From positions 496,001 through 560,000 of the forward strand of contig JAAKBF010000035.1 in assembly GCA_012656075.1 (NCBI GenBank): a stretch of 64,000 nt of DNA, given 5' to 3'. Below, piece by piece: positions 34,032-45,586 of this stretch (positions within the stretch are counted from its first letter, which is position 1; each line of letters begins with the position of its first letter). The translations under genes were made by a program, and so were the position numbers. The notes under the pieces were generated by a model. The model was not told the origin of the DNA and did not search any database. It worked only from the letters and a program-made list of their open reading frames with translations. This DNA comes from Phytophthora hibernalis (Eukaryota > Oomycota > Peronosporomycetes > Peronosporales > Peronosporaceae).

Positions 34032-37000
34032 TTACTCATCGTGTGATCGGATAGGCGCAGTGACTCCCGTCGACATGCGAACAGCGGAAATGCTACGAGC
34101 AGCATGCTCGAGGACGTACTGGAGGATGTCCTGGTACAGCGGCTCGTCTCGACTTTTGGCCTTGCAAATTGTCATGTGGTCTGAATCGGGCAGCACGTAG
34201 AAGCGGCCTGTGCCTGGGTCGGCGGAGGAAGGCTTCACGACAACTGCGGACAGACCAAGTGCCACCGGCGCAGCGCGTTCCTCGCCCACACTGAGGCAGT
34301 CTATACCTAGCTGCTTAAAGCGATCGTTCAGGTCCTTCAGACGACCCCTTGGATCCACTCCGAGGTCCTCGATAGCTGGGTGCGTCTGGATCAATTTACG
34401 AATGGACTCGGACCGCACGCCATTTGCCAGGTCCGAGCCAAAGTGAGGTACGGCGAGGAACACCACGCCTGTCGTGCTATCTGCAAGACCCGATCGGTCA
34501 CGCTGTTCACGTTCAAGCAGTAACATTTTCTTGGTCAGCAAGCCGCCCATCGAGTGGGTAATGAAGACAACGGGGCGAGCTGGTGCATCAGGGTGCTGAC
34601 GATCTCGACCGATGTTTGCAGCATACAGGGCCGAAAGCATGACACGCCCTCGCTCCTGCAGAGTTAACGATGGCCACGGGCTGGACCAGCTAACCATACC
34701 GGCTTCATAGCCCAGCGTCACCAACCTCGCGGGCACGTTGTGTCGCTGTAAGTCGTTCGCGAGCAACACGTCGGGCCAAATGTTATTGTTTCCTTCCAAT
34801 TTGTTGCCCATGTCGGTACGCCATGTTCCAAATGGATGGCCGCGTAGGCCATGCACAAACACCACGTCGATCACAGGAGCAGAATTCTCGTCTCGAGGCT
34901 TCTCCATCGAATCCACGTCACTCTGAGAAACAATCGGATGCACACCTTCACAGTACACATCCCTAACCAAGCGACCGGTAGCAACCACTTCATCGTACGC
35001 ACGCAGATTCTGTAGAACACGGAAGTAATTCGAGCGTTGCATCGGGTCTTCACATGTACGCCAGCGACCGATCTCGGCAAGAAATTTTTGCCCGACACCG
35101 TTTGTTCAAGCATGCGGGCGATGTTGACATGGTCGCTTGTGATGACAGGCCGGGCAGGTTCAATTGAGAGTGCCGAGCTCTTCGGATCGATGTCAAGACA
35201 ATACGTCGCAACTAGATTCGCTAGCACGCGAGCGCATTGGGTGTGCAGGGCAGGCGTTGCAGCGCTGGTTGCTGATAGCAGAGCAACCAGAGGCACCACA
35301 CCCTGCTGCACTAGCTCAGCGTGGTGATGTTCCGCTAGCACGGCCAAAGCAGACGTACCTGCATCAACCACCGCGGGGTTAAACAGAATTCGCTCATTGC
35401 CTGGAGTCAACTCATTCGACACGTGGGCGATCTCCTCCATTTGCTTAACAGCAAGCAGTTCGCCACCCGAAAGCAAGCGAATCTGCTGAAGCATATTTGT
35501 GAGCCAAGCTTGAAGAATATGTTCTTGCTTGGTGCGAATCTCCTCCTCCTCTTTCGGCACCATTTCAACAGGAGATAAATTGTGCTGCTCTGCTAGGTAG
35601 ACGAGACTCGCAACAGCATTTTCGCGCACTTGATGATCCGAGTTAGCACTCCACGCTGTCAGAATGTCGACCCAACCAAATTCGGTGCTAGCCTCGTACT
35701 CCTCAGCGCCAATAATGGGCAAGTCTGTGAGATCGCTGACCCCGCGAAAAAAGCGCGACATCGGTAAATCTCGCCGCGATTGCAGAAGAGATGCCGTCCA
35801 GGACGCATCAAATAAGCTATTTAACGCGGTGGCGCCGCTCTGGAAACCCGTGCAGATGTTACGGAAGGACCATGATAAGTGTCGCTGAATACTCATCAGG
35901 CTTCTAGAAGTGTCTTCATCGATCTCGCAACCGCTCTGTTGCTTCTTTTCGTGAACGTGACGCGATAACTCGAAAAATGCTTCCCTTGTACTTGGGGATT
36001 CGCAAACGTAGCGCCGGCTCTGCGGAGATGCTGTGAGAGTACGCAGACAGCGCGCGCTAACGAGTTGAAGCTGCAAGCGGATCTTATGGTTACGCATCTT
36101 GGTGTCCTCGTCCCCTTCGTCTTCAACTTGACCCCGTCGAAGCCACGCTCGTTTGCGAGGTTTAAGCGCTTGTTCAGACTGTTGAGTGTCTGCCCAATAG
36201 CGAATTTGGTCCATCCACAATTCATAAGTCCCACGTGACACTGCCGCTGGGTTTTGCCGCGCAACATGGAGTAACCTGTCCAGTACAGTAGCTGCCTGTA
36301 ATTGCAAGTCCCCGTCCTCACTATTGCGTGGAAGCTCGAGCAACCTCGTTGCAAATGTCGTTCCAAGCGCCTCTTCCAATTGCTGCGCTTGAATACCACT
36401 CAAATTCTCTCGATTCACCGCCTGTACGAGTGCACTCAAAGCCCACAGTCCGAACTTCTTCATCGGGTCTGGCGTCTCTGGGAGCACAGCGCCACGAGCG
36501 CAGCACAGCTCTCTGCAACGCTCGAGGAGCCCTCCATCAGCCTCGATCGGTGCACCGCAAAAGCTCGAGAGGAGTCTGCCCCCTCTTCCTGCCTCTTGTG
36601 AGCCACCTGCTGCAGCTTCATCAGAGCGTCTCCAAGCTGCAGCACATCCACGAAACTCACGACGTCCTCGTGCTGCTGTGTGAGGTGGGCGAGAGTCTGA
36701 GCCAACGTCACGAGTGGCAGCTGCAGCTCCACTTGTTCATTCTCCGCAGCTTTCTTCAGTAACTTGATGAGACTCTGCACCAATTCTACAGCAGAAAAAG
36801 TGTCAGCCAGCTCTTCAACAGCCCAAAACAATAGAAAATAAACTCACGTTGCAGTCGTTTAGGCTGAGTAGGTTTATCCTGCGCTGTGTATTGCACCAGC
36901 AGAGACAGCGCACCTCTCCGTATCAGGACACGCAGGCTCTGCTCGTCCTGCAGGCGCAGGATGCAGGACAGCAGACGCTCCGCCAGCTCGTCCTGCGTCG

Positions 37001-37287
37001 CCTGCAGTCCGCGACTGAGAATGTCACTCCATTGTGTGGCTAATGTCGCTGCGTCCTCAAATGATGACACCATTCTGCACTCGTGAAGGAGCAACACTCC
37101 CATGTGCGCACTGGAGCGTAGACGCCGCGCGCTGTCGGGGGACGCACTTAGCGCCAGAGCGGCGACGCCCGCCCCCACCGCCACAGACAGTGGAGGCAGC
37201 GAGCGCGTGCGTCTCCGCGTAGAGACGAGAGGCGGTTGCTGTAGCGAAGCGGCGGCTTGGCTGGAGATGCCGAGTCCATTTCGTCAT
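34032..37287 (-). CDS. SERAC1-like protein: ARM/HEAT repeats plus alpha/beta-hydrolase lipase domain
   Basis: The C-terminal domain (35042-34032) has DVVFVHGLRGHPFGTWR (oxyanion region), the nucleophile elbow THSMGG and a late PDSDHMT carrying the likely His: the DUF676/SERAC1 lipase arrangement. The region 37184-35090 is a long alpha-helical armadillo-like repeat domain. A 62-nt intron (36786-36847, GTGAGT...CTGTAG) joins KRLQ to ELVQSL. The start at 37287 gives MTKWTRHLQPSRRFATATAS, a mitochondrial-type presequence, which fits SERAC1 proteins (mitochondria/ER phospholipid remodelling). Frame breaks near 37200, 36480 and 35085 (beside T5 at 35085-35089 and CCC) are probably base-call errors. 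The substrate is not evident. Confidence 0.75.
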
Positions 37288-37354
37288 ATTGATTGGGGGA
37301 TGCGTTGACGCGCCAGAGTGATGGTCAAGGCTCGGTAGTAGTGGCAATTTTGGA

Positions 37355-37499
37355 TTAGTAGTGCTAATACCAATACTAACGAGATCTGGAAACGGACCTT
37401 AGCATTAGCATTAGTAGCTAAACGAGAACGTTTTTATTAGCACTACTAATAGTACTACTAATGCTCTACTAACGCTACTAACGCGCTGCTTTCCAGATA
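37355..37499. repeat. overlapping short inverted repeats, CTA/TAG-rich
   Basis: A perfect 14-bp inverted pair, TTAGTAGTGCTAAT (37355-37368) and ATTAGCACTACTAA (37436-37449), interlocks with a second pair, ATCTGGAAA (37384-37392) and TTTCCAGAT (about 37490-37498). The sequence between is rich in ACTA/TAGT steps. It could be a MITE remnant or simple-sequence drift. No target duplication was found. Confidence 0.6.
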
Positions 37500-38031
37500 C
37501 GATGCTTGCTTTCTACCAAGCCCCGGAGCTCAAGACAATTTTGGCGCAGTACCAGTTGGTGTTGAGCTCACTCATTGTCGGTCCTTCAGCGCAGCGAGCT
37601 CGTAGCGAATGATCCTACCGACAAGACTCGTTCTTGAAAATCCGTTGAACAGACCCGTCCTAATCAAGTGTGAGCAAGTTTTACAACCGAAGGACATTTA
37701 TGAGACTGGCTAAGGAGGGCCATTTGCGGGCAAGGCCATTTTCATAGACAGGCAGTAAAATCGACAATTGTACAAACGGCACCACCCGTTCCCGTCCCAT
37801 TATGCCGTTCCCGCTACAGTCGAAATCTTGTCTAAGCCTGAATTTGGAGGCTACAGACCCCACATCTTTTAAAACTGAATGATTGGTGGTGGATTTACGG
37901 GATAGCTATTCTCGTGGCATTTCTATCACGCTCAACCACTCTCAATTTTTATTCTCAGCTGGCCACTCTCGCATTTGAGCCCAACACCGCAAACTACCAG
38001 CACATTCACCTCTCAACTTCTCATTCTCAGT

Positions 38032-40090
38032 ATGGAAGACCACAACAGCATCTCCGAGTTCGACTCTGCGTCGCTTTCAGCAAAATTTACGATCCCCCTC
38101 CTCCTGCGAAAGCGTATCCGTCAGAGGACGAGGCTCTTGCTTCTCTCCATCATTGGACGAGAGAGCATAACTTCAACCTAACAAAACGTCGAGCTTTCTA
38201 CACTGATGAATCGAAGACTACTGTTTGGAAACGAGGCTTAGAGTGTGACCGCTCTGGCGCGCTGAAGCAAACACAACACCTCGCCAGCCAGGACCGCGTG
38301 CGCACTATGCGTGGCTCCAAGAGAATGGGATGCAAGATGAAGATCGTCGTCAGGGCAGTTTCAAGGACGACCCTCACGGCCCATGGGAAGTTGTCCACAC
38401 GCGCAACGGTAGTGCTTTCCACAACCACCCGGCGTCAGAGGACGCTCGCGTCCATGCGTGCCATCGTCAGCGTGCGGCGGTAACGATGACGTTCGGGGCG
38501 AGTGATTCCGTGCAAGCCTTGGTTGAGGCACAGACTGCTGCGGGCGTGTCTGTGGCGAGCATCCGCGCTACGCTTATCCAAGCCGACCCAAACTCGTTCG
38601 TCACGCCGAAGGACATTGCCAACACGAAGAACGCAGTCCGGCGCCGGGAGATATCTACCCAAACTGTGATGGAAGCCCTGTTCGCCAGTCTCACGAGTCG
38701 TGGATTCTTTTTCCGCTACTCGATCAACCAGGCTACGCTACCTGTTTTGGGCGCATCCAGCAACAGCAGCTTTGTATCGCCGACACTACGACGTTCTTGT
38801 AATGGACTGTACATACAAGACCAACAAATACAAGCTTCCATTACTGAACGTCAATGCTGTGACAGGGTTCAACACTGCCCTCCCTGTTGCTCAGTGTTGG
38901 CTACCTGGTGAAAAGGAGGAGGATTACGTGTGGGCAATGAACATGCTGCGCCTCCTTATGATTGAGTTCGATGTGGAAATGCCCGGGGTTATTCTAACGG
39001 ACCGGGAGCTGGCGTGCATGAACGCCGCTGATCGCGTTTTGTTGGCATACCATCCATGGTATGCCGATGGTATATGAACAAGAATGTCGAAGCCATGACA
39101 CGCAAAGAACTTGGTCAAATCTCCGTGGTAAACCCAGTTACCGGCTCGTACAGCAAGGAAAATACTTGGCAAACCGACGCGTTCATGGCTGCGTTCTATA
39201 GTGCTTGTTGAGTCACCGACGGAGTCAGATTTTGAGGTCCGGTGTGGCGATCTCAAAATTTGAGTGCATCCTTAACTGCCTACCTTAACGCGAATTGGTG
39301 GAAGTACAAAGAGCGAATTGTCAAAGCGTGGACAGATAGCTATCCGCACTTCGGTGTCCGCGACACGTCTATCGTGGAGGGCACGCATTCAAAGTGCAAG
39401 ACATGGATTCGAACTAGTTGTGGTGATCTTTACACGGTCTTCAAGAGCCTATTACCCTGGTGGCATGGAGCCGCATCTGACACTCAGTTACTCTCATCGC
39501 GCAATGCTGTTATCACGCCATTTGCACTTCAACCAAGTCGCTATTCAGCGGTAGTCCGTGTGATCAGTGTGTACGCCCTCACGGCAACAGAAGCGCTGTG
39601 GTACGACGCGTCAAAGATTGTACACGCTCGGGTGCAACGGGATGTGTGCTCTGGTGTTTATCGCTCCGTGTACGGCAGACCCTGTCTCCACGATCTCATC
39701 GCTATCATCGAGTCAAATGGACGGCTACGATTACACCCAGACAACTACGCCAAGCACTGGTGGATTGACCGGTTCACTAGCGAACGCGGACTTCGAAGAG
39801 TGCTTGAGCCAGCTCATATCTCAGCCGCGTCCCGAGTGTGGACGCGTCCAGCACCCCACCGAGTGAATGGCGGAGTGAACGGTCCTCGGCGAGAACCGAC
39901 GTTCAGCGAGCGAGTTGATCTGAACCACCCCGCAACCCCTTCCATCGGTACCGGCGAACATCTCCTCCCCAATATAGTTGTGCTACCACCGGCAAGCGAG
40001 GTGCTTTCGTCAAGTAACCCTGAAAGTCTAGCCTTCCAAGAACGCTTTGCTCCTCCTCGGGCGTGGGGATACGCTAGTTGGAGAGTTTAG
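38032..40090 (+). CDS. MULE transposase (frameshifted)
   Basis: The start at 38032 gives MEDHNSISEFDS. A FAR1/WRKY-GCM1-like DNA-binding region follows (HHWTREHNFNLTKRRAF ... RGSKRMGCKMKIVV, FHNHPAS). The transposase core has VMDCTYKTNKYKLPLL (first catalytic Asp), then LPGEKEEDYVWAM and VILTDRELACMNA (second Asp), then, after a frame break near 39070, the region where the HxxNK-type motif and final acidic residue lie, and a long C-terminal part (THSKCKTWIRTSCGDLYTVF...) ending at 40090. At least three frame breaks occur (near 38090, 38345, 38740). It belongs to the plant/oomycete MuDR-like group. Confidence 0.8.
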
Positions 40091-40233
40091 AAACTTAGTA
40101 TGCGTCATTTCGTAGTCTTTAATCAAATATACATAATCTGATTTCAACTTCAACATCAACATTGATCATTTAGGTGTCCAACCGTATTTTTATCTTTGAT
40201 TATGACTAATCTCTGCTTGGCCTTCTACGCAAG

Positions 40234-41070
40234 CTACATCTTATGCGGGCGCGAAATGTGTGTTCGACAGGAGCTGCGGTTAGTGTACCCGCGTTCGCAG
40301 ACACAGCACACCAGCTTTCCTACTGGTAGTGGATCGTTTTCACGCTTTCGCTTCTCCTTGTTCTTGCCACTGCTTGGATTCTTGACGCAAAGCCAGCGGT
40401 GCTTGCGCATCTTGTCGCTCTCATACATCTTGAGACCGCAGGACTGACAGTCGTACGTCTTAAAGAGCACGCTAGACACAACGTCCGGTTCCCAGCGCAT
40501 GCCCTCAAACGCGAGGTAGCAATGTATGCGATGGTTGATGGCGTCGTAGGCGACACCGTTGTGAATCAAATCACCTCGAAAGATAACACAAAATCTGACG
40601 GGATCTTCACCACCCGAGCCTCGGAGTCGTTCCTTGACTCAAAGCAACCACTGAATACCTTCAGCTGCGTGTTATCTTGGAAGGCGAAGATCATGCTGGC
40701 TGGAATATGCCCTTTGCGAGCATGGGCCTTGAGAACCCCGGCGGATAATCGTGATGCGGCTCCTGCTCTCTACCGCCTGGAAGTGATCGCATGTAAGAGA
40801 ATTCACGAGGAATCCATGCCGAGTTGATGCAGTTTGTGCTGTCGAGAAGCGTGCGTTGCAGTTCTGCAATAGCACCAGACGCCGTGACCCTAGATTGGGC
40901 TCGGAACTCGTCGTCGTCGTTACCGCCAACCTTCTCGAAGACAGACTTGTAGGTCAGAGACTTTGCCTCATTGAGCAGGGATGTAATTATGCTGTCGGAT
41001 AGACCCAGGTCAAGCACCTGGTAGCCCCGAGGGGAAGACTGCTTATCGGGTTGGACGCCATTTCGAAAGT
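40234..41070 (-). CDS. 2OG-Fe(II) oxygenase-like protein with C-terminal zinc fingers, MULE cargo
   Basis: Reading from 41070, GYQVLDLGLSDSIITSLL leads to EPHHDYP, the HxD iron-ligand pair of a double-stranded beta-helix oxygenase. After a frame break near 40735 the sequence continues SMIFAFQDNTQLKVFSGC and VVKIPSDFVLSF. After another near 40580 it gives GDLIHNGVAY and NHRIHCYLAF, where the distal His and the Arg that holds 2-oxoglutarate would sit. The C-terminus (40490-40234) has CQSCGLKMYESDKMRKHRW and CCVCERGYTNRSSCRTH, two C2H2-type fingers. Its position inside the MULE, convergent with the transposase, suggests an accessory function such as DNA or protein oxidation. The exact start is unclear. 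Confidence 0.6.
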
Positions 41071-41301
41071 GAAGCGGGAACGCTACCTTGGGACGGGAAC
41101 GTTTCCAAACATGTAGATTTTTGTATGGGCCTCCGTAGCGGGAACGGCATTCTGGGACGGGAACGCCCAGATTTGATATTGAATTTTGTATGCTGACGTA
41201 TTATGGTGGTCAGAACAAGTCGTCTCTATGCTGAATTGGTGCCTGTCTATGAAAATGGCCTTGCCAGCAAATGGCCCTCCTTAGCCAGTCCCGACATTTA
41301 T

Positions 41302-42249
41302 CTTGTCTAAATTCGGCAAACCAGATGTACACGTCGATTTGCTGAAAAAACCGCCCCACTTTCCAGAAATGAATGTTTCCCTGTTTTTTTGCATGCTGAA
41401 CTTGAGTCTGCCTTTTTCAAACGCCTCTTTGTTCCAGATCACTGTCTACACAGAAGTACCTGTGGACGGATTTGCGGCAATAGAACCTGCGTGTTTGTCG
41501 TCTTAATTTTAACGTGAAGGAGGTACAGCAGAAAAACACTACATGTACAATTTTACCTTTCCGAGAGAGCCACGTCCGTTTAGGTGCGCAGCTTGTTACT
41601 GCATAAGTGGTGCACTGGACTCTTGTAAACGCTGCACGGAGATGCACGGCCTCCCAGGAACAAGCACTCTTGGTACAGCTCATGGATTGATTCGCGTACG
41701 AAGGCAAGCGATGGATAAGAAAAATGAAAGCGGGAGAAGGCATCAATTCACCCACCATGCGCGGCCTTTGAAGATCGTTCAATGGGTATCTCGACATCGG
41801 CTTCCTGTCATTATTTCGAATTAAGATTCTTAAAGATTTCATCCTCGTCATGAGCCATGCAGTCTCATTGAGGGACCCGACTTGAGAATGGCCCTATCAG
41901 CGAAGGACGCCGGAAAAGCAGCTATACGCGACGCGTTTGGAGCGCTCGTTGCTACAAACGTAACAGCAGGAAGCTACTGACACAAGATGCAGGTGCTGAG
42001 GTCACTGCAGCAGAGAGATCAAGCCTAATCTAATGACAGAGTACTGCCGATGCGATAAATACCAACGCGGGCCTTTGTTTTGTATTGATGGGCGAACGCG
42101 TTGAATGCACTTTTCCTTTATGTGTATGTGCGTGCTTGCGAGTTGTTGGGGCTCCCTTCTTGAAGGAAGAAGGAATCCTCTTCGATTGAGCGCCGGGGTA
42201 CTGGCAAATTTTGTCACCACTCATTTAACGACAGCTTAATTGAGTCACA
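41302..42249. other. spacer between MULE and mariner, no gene recognised
   Basis: This stretch has several short open frames. The segment near 41330-41400 (PPHFPEMNVSLFF) weakly recalls the third catalytic block of mariner transposases (PPNSPDMNV...), but the flanking sequence does not continue the match. Nothing else is supported. Confidence 0.35.
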
Positions 42250-42251
42250 TA

Positions 42252-43892
42252 CCACTCCGTTTCAAAAGAAAGGATGATTGACAAAAGTAGATGCCCTTCA
42301 CTCCTATTTATCGCAAAACAGGGTAAAACAAATAGCAAAAGACGCATCTAATTGTCACCATTTGTTTGGTACCCTCAAATTTCTCTAGCTCCCAGTATTG
42401 ATGGTTAAATGGCTGGTTGAGCAGTGCCGCCACCATATCGCTAGCCTGTCCAGCAATCCTCACAACCAAATTCGTCTGTTCTGCTTCAAGCACTAACTCT
42501 TCTGCATCATGGCCAAGCCCAACGCCGTTCGCAAGACCAAGCTGGCTGACGCCGAACGCCAGCAGGTTCTCGCCGTTCTCCTGATGCGCTCCACCAATGG
42601 CCGTCTCAAGCATGGTGACATCGCCGCTGTTGCCAAAACAGAGGATTCACCCCTCCACCGTCTCCCGCATATGGACTCGCGCCAAGACGGAGGAGGCGCG
42701 CACTGGCCGCTTTGCATCGCCATCGCGGAGACTTCGCAGCGGGCGCCGGCCGGCCGACCACACGGCAACGCTCGAGCGGCTTCGAGGTGTCGATGTCGTG
42801 GAACGCTCAACTGTTCGCTCGGCCGCTGCCGCATGTGGCATGGCGCCGGCGACGCTGTTCCGGCAGCTCCGCCTCGGCCGCTTGCGAGTGCACACGAGCG
42901 TCACCAAGCCCTTGCTGACGGAGGCCAACAAGGTTGAGCGCCTGCAGTTTGCGCTATCCCACATTCAGCGCGACACCATGCTGTTCGACGACATGCTCGA
43001 CGCCGTGCATGTTGACGAGAAGCTGTTTTACATCACGCAGCCCACTCGACGGTTTCTACTCCTTCCGGGCGAAGTGGCTCCTGTGCGGCGGTTGCACAGC
43101 AGGCGTTACATCACTCGCGTGATGTTTTTGGCTGCCATCGCGCGCCCCGGTACGACCCCACCACAAACCAGTTCTTCGACGGCAAGTTGGGAATTTGACC
43201 GTTCGTTGAGCACGTACCTGCGCAACGGTCTTCTAGACACCGTCCTGCAGGCACGCTCGTTACCAAGGACGTCTCCGTGACGAAGAAGACCTACAGATAG
43301 ATGCTCATCTCCAATCTGCTGCCTGCCCTGCGCGAGCTTTGGCCTGCTGCAGTGGCTGGGAAACACGTCATCGTCCAGCAGGACAACGCCCCCGCTCACA
43401 TCCCCGAGGCCGATGCTGCGTTCGCGGAGGCTGCTCGTGCCAGTGGATGCAACGTTGTGTTGCGTAGCCGGCCGCCCAACAGCCCAGATATGAACGTTAA
43501 TGATCTGGGTCTGATTTCAGCGGTGCAGGCGCGCCAGCGCAAGAAGAGGGCCCGTACCATCGACGAGTTGATTGAGGCCGTGGTCTCATTTTACTGGGAG
43601 CTGCCCATGCGAACTATAAATGCCGCGTTCTTGAGCCTGCAAGGCTCGTTGGACGACTGCATCGCCCAAGCCGGCGACAACAACTACAAACCGCGGCACA
43701 TGAAAAAGGAGAAGCTTCGGCGCGAGGGTCGCCTTCCTGTGTCGATTCGTTGCTGTGAACGCGCAGAGCAGATCTTGACCGGCTCAGTAACTTTGTAGGT
43801 GGACAGGCAATACAAACTTGAAGTCAAAACACGTGCTATCTTTCTGAAACATTCTTCACGATGTAATCATGCTTTCTTTTGAAACGGAGTGG
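42252..43892. mobile_element. mariner-like element with TIRs and TA target site
   Basis: Inverted termini CCACTCCGTTTCAAAAGAAAG start at 42252 and, in reverse complement, at 43892. They match over at least 21 bp and continue with one mismatch (GATGATT versus CATGATT). Both ends abut a TA dinucleotide (42250-42251 and 43893-43894), the Tc1/mariner target site. It is 1641 bp long, with one transposase gene on the plus strand. Confidence 0.85.
42509..43798 (+). pseudogene. mariner transposase (frameshifts and nonsense codon)
   Basis: The start at 42509 (MAKPNAVRKTKLADAE) leads into an N-terminal helix-turn-helix region read in two frames (HPSTVSRIWTRAKTEEARTGRF, AAACGMAPATLFRQL). The catalytic core has HVDEKLFY (first Asp), then VIVQQDNAPAHI (second Asp) and PPNSPDMNVNDLGLISAVQ (third Asp), the D-D-D pattern of plant-type mariner elements. 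It ends GDNNYKPRHM...TGSVTL. Frame breaks occur near 42640 and 43150, and an in-frame TAG at about 43298 precedes MLISNLLPAL. The nonsense codon makes loss of function likely even allowing for base-call errors. Confidence 0.78.
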
Positions 43893-44058
43893 TATTAAGT
43901 AAGATGAGGCGATGAGGCTTCTCACATCTCCGGCAGATCGATCCTCTCATTGGACTCACTGACATCTTTTTCTACCAATCAGCAGCGCAAATGAGGCTGG
44001 AGTGGCCGCGACGAGCAGATCCCGACAGCTTCCGCTACCGGTATCTCTACACCATTTA

Positions 44059-45584
44059 CCAGGCAGGCTGGGCGTTTTCACAAGCAAAGCGGTCAATAGA
44101 GGTTTTATAAATTAACCTAAAATAAGGTTTTACAGCCAAAGCGGGTTGGCGCTAGATTTTCCAACCAAATTGGTTTGTTAGCGGGAAGCGGCGCCAGCCA
44201 CTCGATACTGGCGAAGCAGCCCGTGGTCTCCATGCCGACACTCCTTCATTTGCGTTTTCGCCTCCTCCCCAAGCCTCCCCAAACATCCCTCGAACAATGT
44301 CCCCGCCGCCCACGCCAGCGACTCTCCAGACACCACCCCTCGTATCGCGTGAAGCCAAGCAGTTCGAGCGCAACAGCGCGAAGAAGCGCGTACTTGACGC
44401 TTTTTGGCTGGCCAAGATTGGCTAGCCATCGCAGCTAGCAATGCTGTCTCCGTCACCACTGCCCGGCGCATCGCAGCTAAGGGCAGCATCGAGCAGCAGC
44501 CGCGTGGCGGCGTGCGGACTGCGTGTGTGAAGATGACGGTCGAGGTCATGTCCAAGCTCGAGGAGTACCTGGACGAGCAGGCGGATATGACGATGGCCGT
44601 CATGAAGGACAGGTTGCTGAGCGACTTGTCGGTGGACGTGAGCATCACCTCCATCCACCGCGCTCTGCACGGCACGTTGTACACCGTCAAGGGACTTCGA
44701 ATTGAGAAGGCCGCCATGAACAATGCCGTGAACAAAGAGAAGCGAATGGAGTTTGCGAAAGCGTTAAACGCGCACGTGGCGGCAGGGGACATGATCGTCT
44801 ACCACGACGAAACCAACTTCAACATCTACCTGTCACGCAACCAAGGCTGGGCTCGTGTCGGGGAGCGTGCAGTCGTCACCCTGCCGTCGTCAAAAGGCAA
44901 GAATCTTCACGTCCAGTGTGGTGTGTCGCCAGGCGACGGGCTAGTATTGCTGCGTACGCACGACGGCTCCACTCACATGGAGGAGAATGCGCGCTTCGTC
45001 GCGGACCTGTTCGTGGCTGCGCTCAACAGCGACGAGTACAAGGAGTGCTGCGTGGACAAGAAAGTTGTCGTAGTTACCGACAACGCCCCCGCTCACAGTC
45101 AGGTCGAGACGCTGGCTCGCTCGCAGCTTGTCGCGGATGGCATTGTCAACAGCAACAAGCTGGTCATCCTACGGCTAGCACCGTACAGCCCGATGTGCAA
45201 TGCAATTGAGGGCTGCTTCAGCGTGTTGAAGGCGCACATGAAGGTGCATCTTGCAACTAAGCGGCGTGAGTTGCTTTTACGAGGCCAGTATAACTCGCTG
45301 GCAGCGAACAGAATGGCACTCATGAAGGAGGCCGTAGAAAGCAACAAGGAAGTCCTAACGCAGCGATTGGTCTGGCGTATGGAGCGACACTGCTTCAAAA
45401 GTATTTTTCTTGCCGAGCGTGGGGAAGACATGGAGCTAGGAAAGTAGTCTTGATAGAAACCACTTTGCGTGGGAAAAATATATCAGAAACCCACTTTGCC
45501 TGACAAGCGTCCTTTTTGTTGAATTATTAAGTTGCACAAGCAGGCCAAATCCGTTTTGCTTGTGAAAACGCCCAGCCTGCCTGG
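44059..45584. mobile_element. Tc1-like element with near-perfect TIRs
   Basis: The ends carry the inverted repeat CCAGGCAGGCTGGGCGTTTT followed by CACAAGCAAA. The left (44059 on) and right (reverse complement from 45584) copies are identical over the first 30 bases and differ at the next (G/A). TA dinucleotides flank both ends (44057-44058, 45585-45586). It is 1526 bp long with one transposase gene. High TIR identity and a nearly intact gene suggest recent activity. Confidence 0.88.
44297..45447 (+). CDS. Tc1/IS630-type transposase (one frameshift at a T run)
   Basis: The ATG at 44297 (MSPPPTPATLQTPPLV) runs into a T5 run at 44401-44405, after which the long frame 44404-45447 continues. One extra T would make it continuous. 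An HTH-like N-terminus (AIAASNAVSVTTARRIAAKG) is followed by the DDE core: IVYHDETNFNIYLSRNQGWAR (first Asp), VVVTDNAPAHSQ (second Asp) and APYSPMCNAIEGCFSVLKAH (final Glu in NAIEGCF). This is the eukaryotic Tc1-like/IS630 arrangement. All catalytic residues are present, so the enzyme may be active. Confidence 0.85.
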
Positions 45585-45586
45585 TA

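Larger units (their letters stand above)
37702..41292. mobile_element. complete MULE (Mutator-like) DNA transposon, 3.6 kb
   Basis: Terminal inverted repeats of about 53 bp begin GAGACTGGCTAAGGAGGGCC on the left and, in reverse complement, GGGACTGGCTAAGGAGGGCC on the right (41240-41292), with only a few mismatches. A second inverted block (CCGTCCCA...ATGCCGTTCCCGCTAC) follows inside each end. The element is flanked by identical 9-bp direct repeats GACATTTAT (37693-37701 and 41293-41301), the MULE target-duplication length. Inside are a plus-strand transposase (38032-40090) and a minus-strand oxygenase/zinc-finger gene (40234-41070), convergent to each other. Intact ends and duplication indicate a fairly recent insertion. 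Confidence 0.85.

Noticed and set aside
36849..37308. Several plus-strand open frames opposite the SERAC1-like gene
   Set aside because: They are antisense shadows of a gene supported by an intron and by a mitochondrial-type N-terminus on the minus strand.
41303..41506. Possible second mariner fragment (PPHFPEMNVSLFF)
   Set aside because: Only about 12 residues resemble the third catalytic block and the sequence on either side does not continue the similarity; no inverted ends were found.
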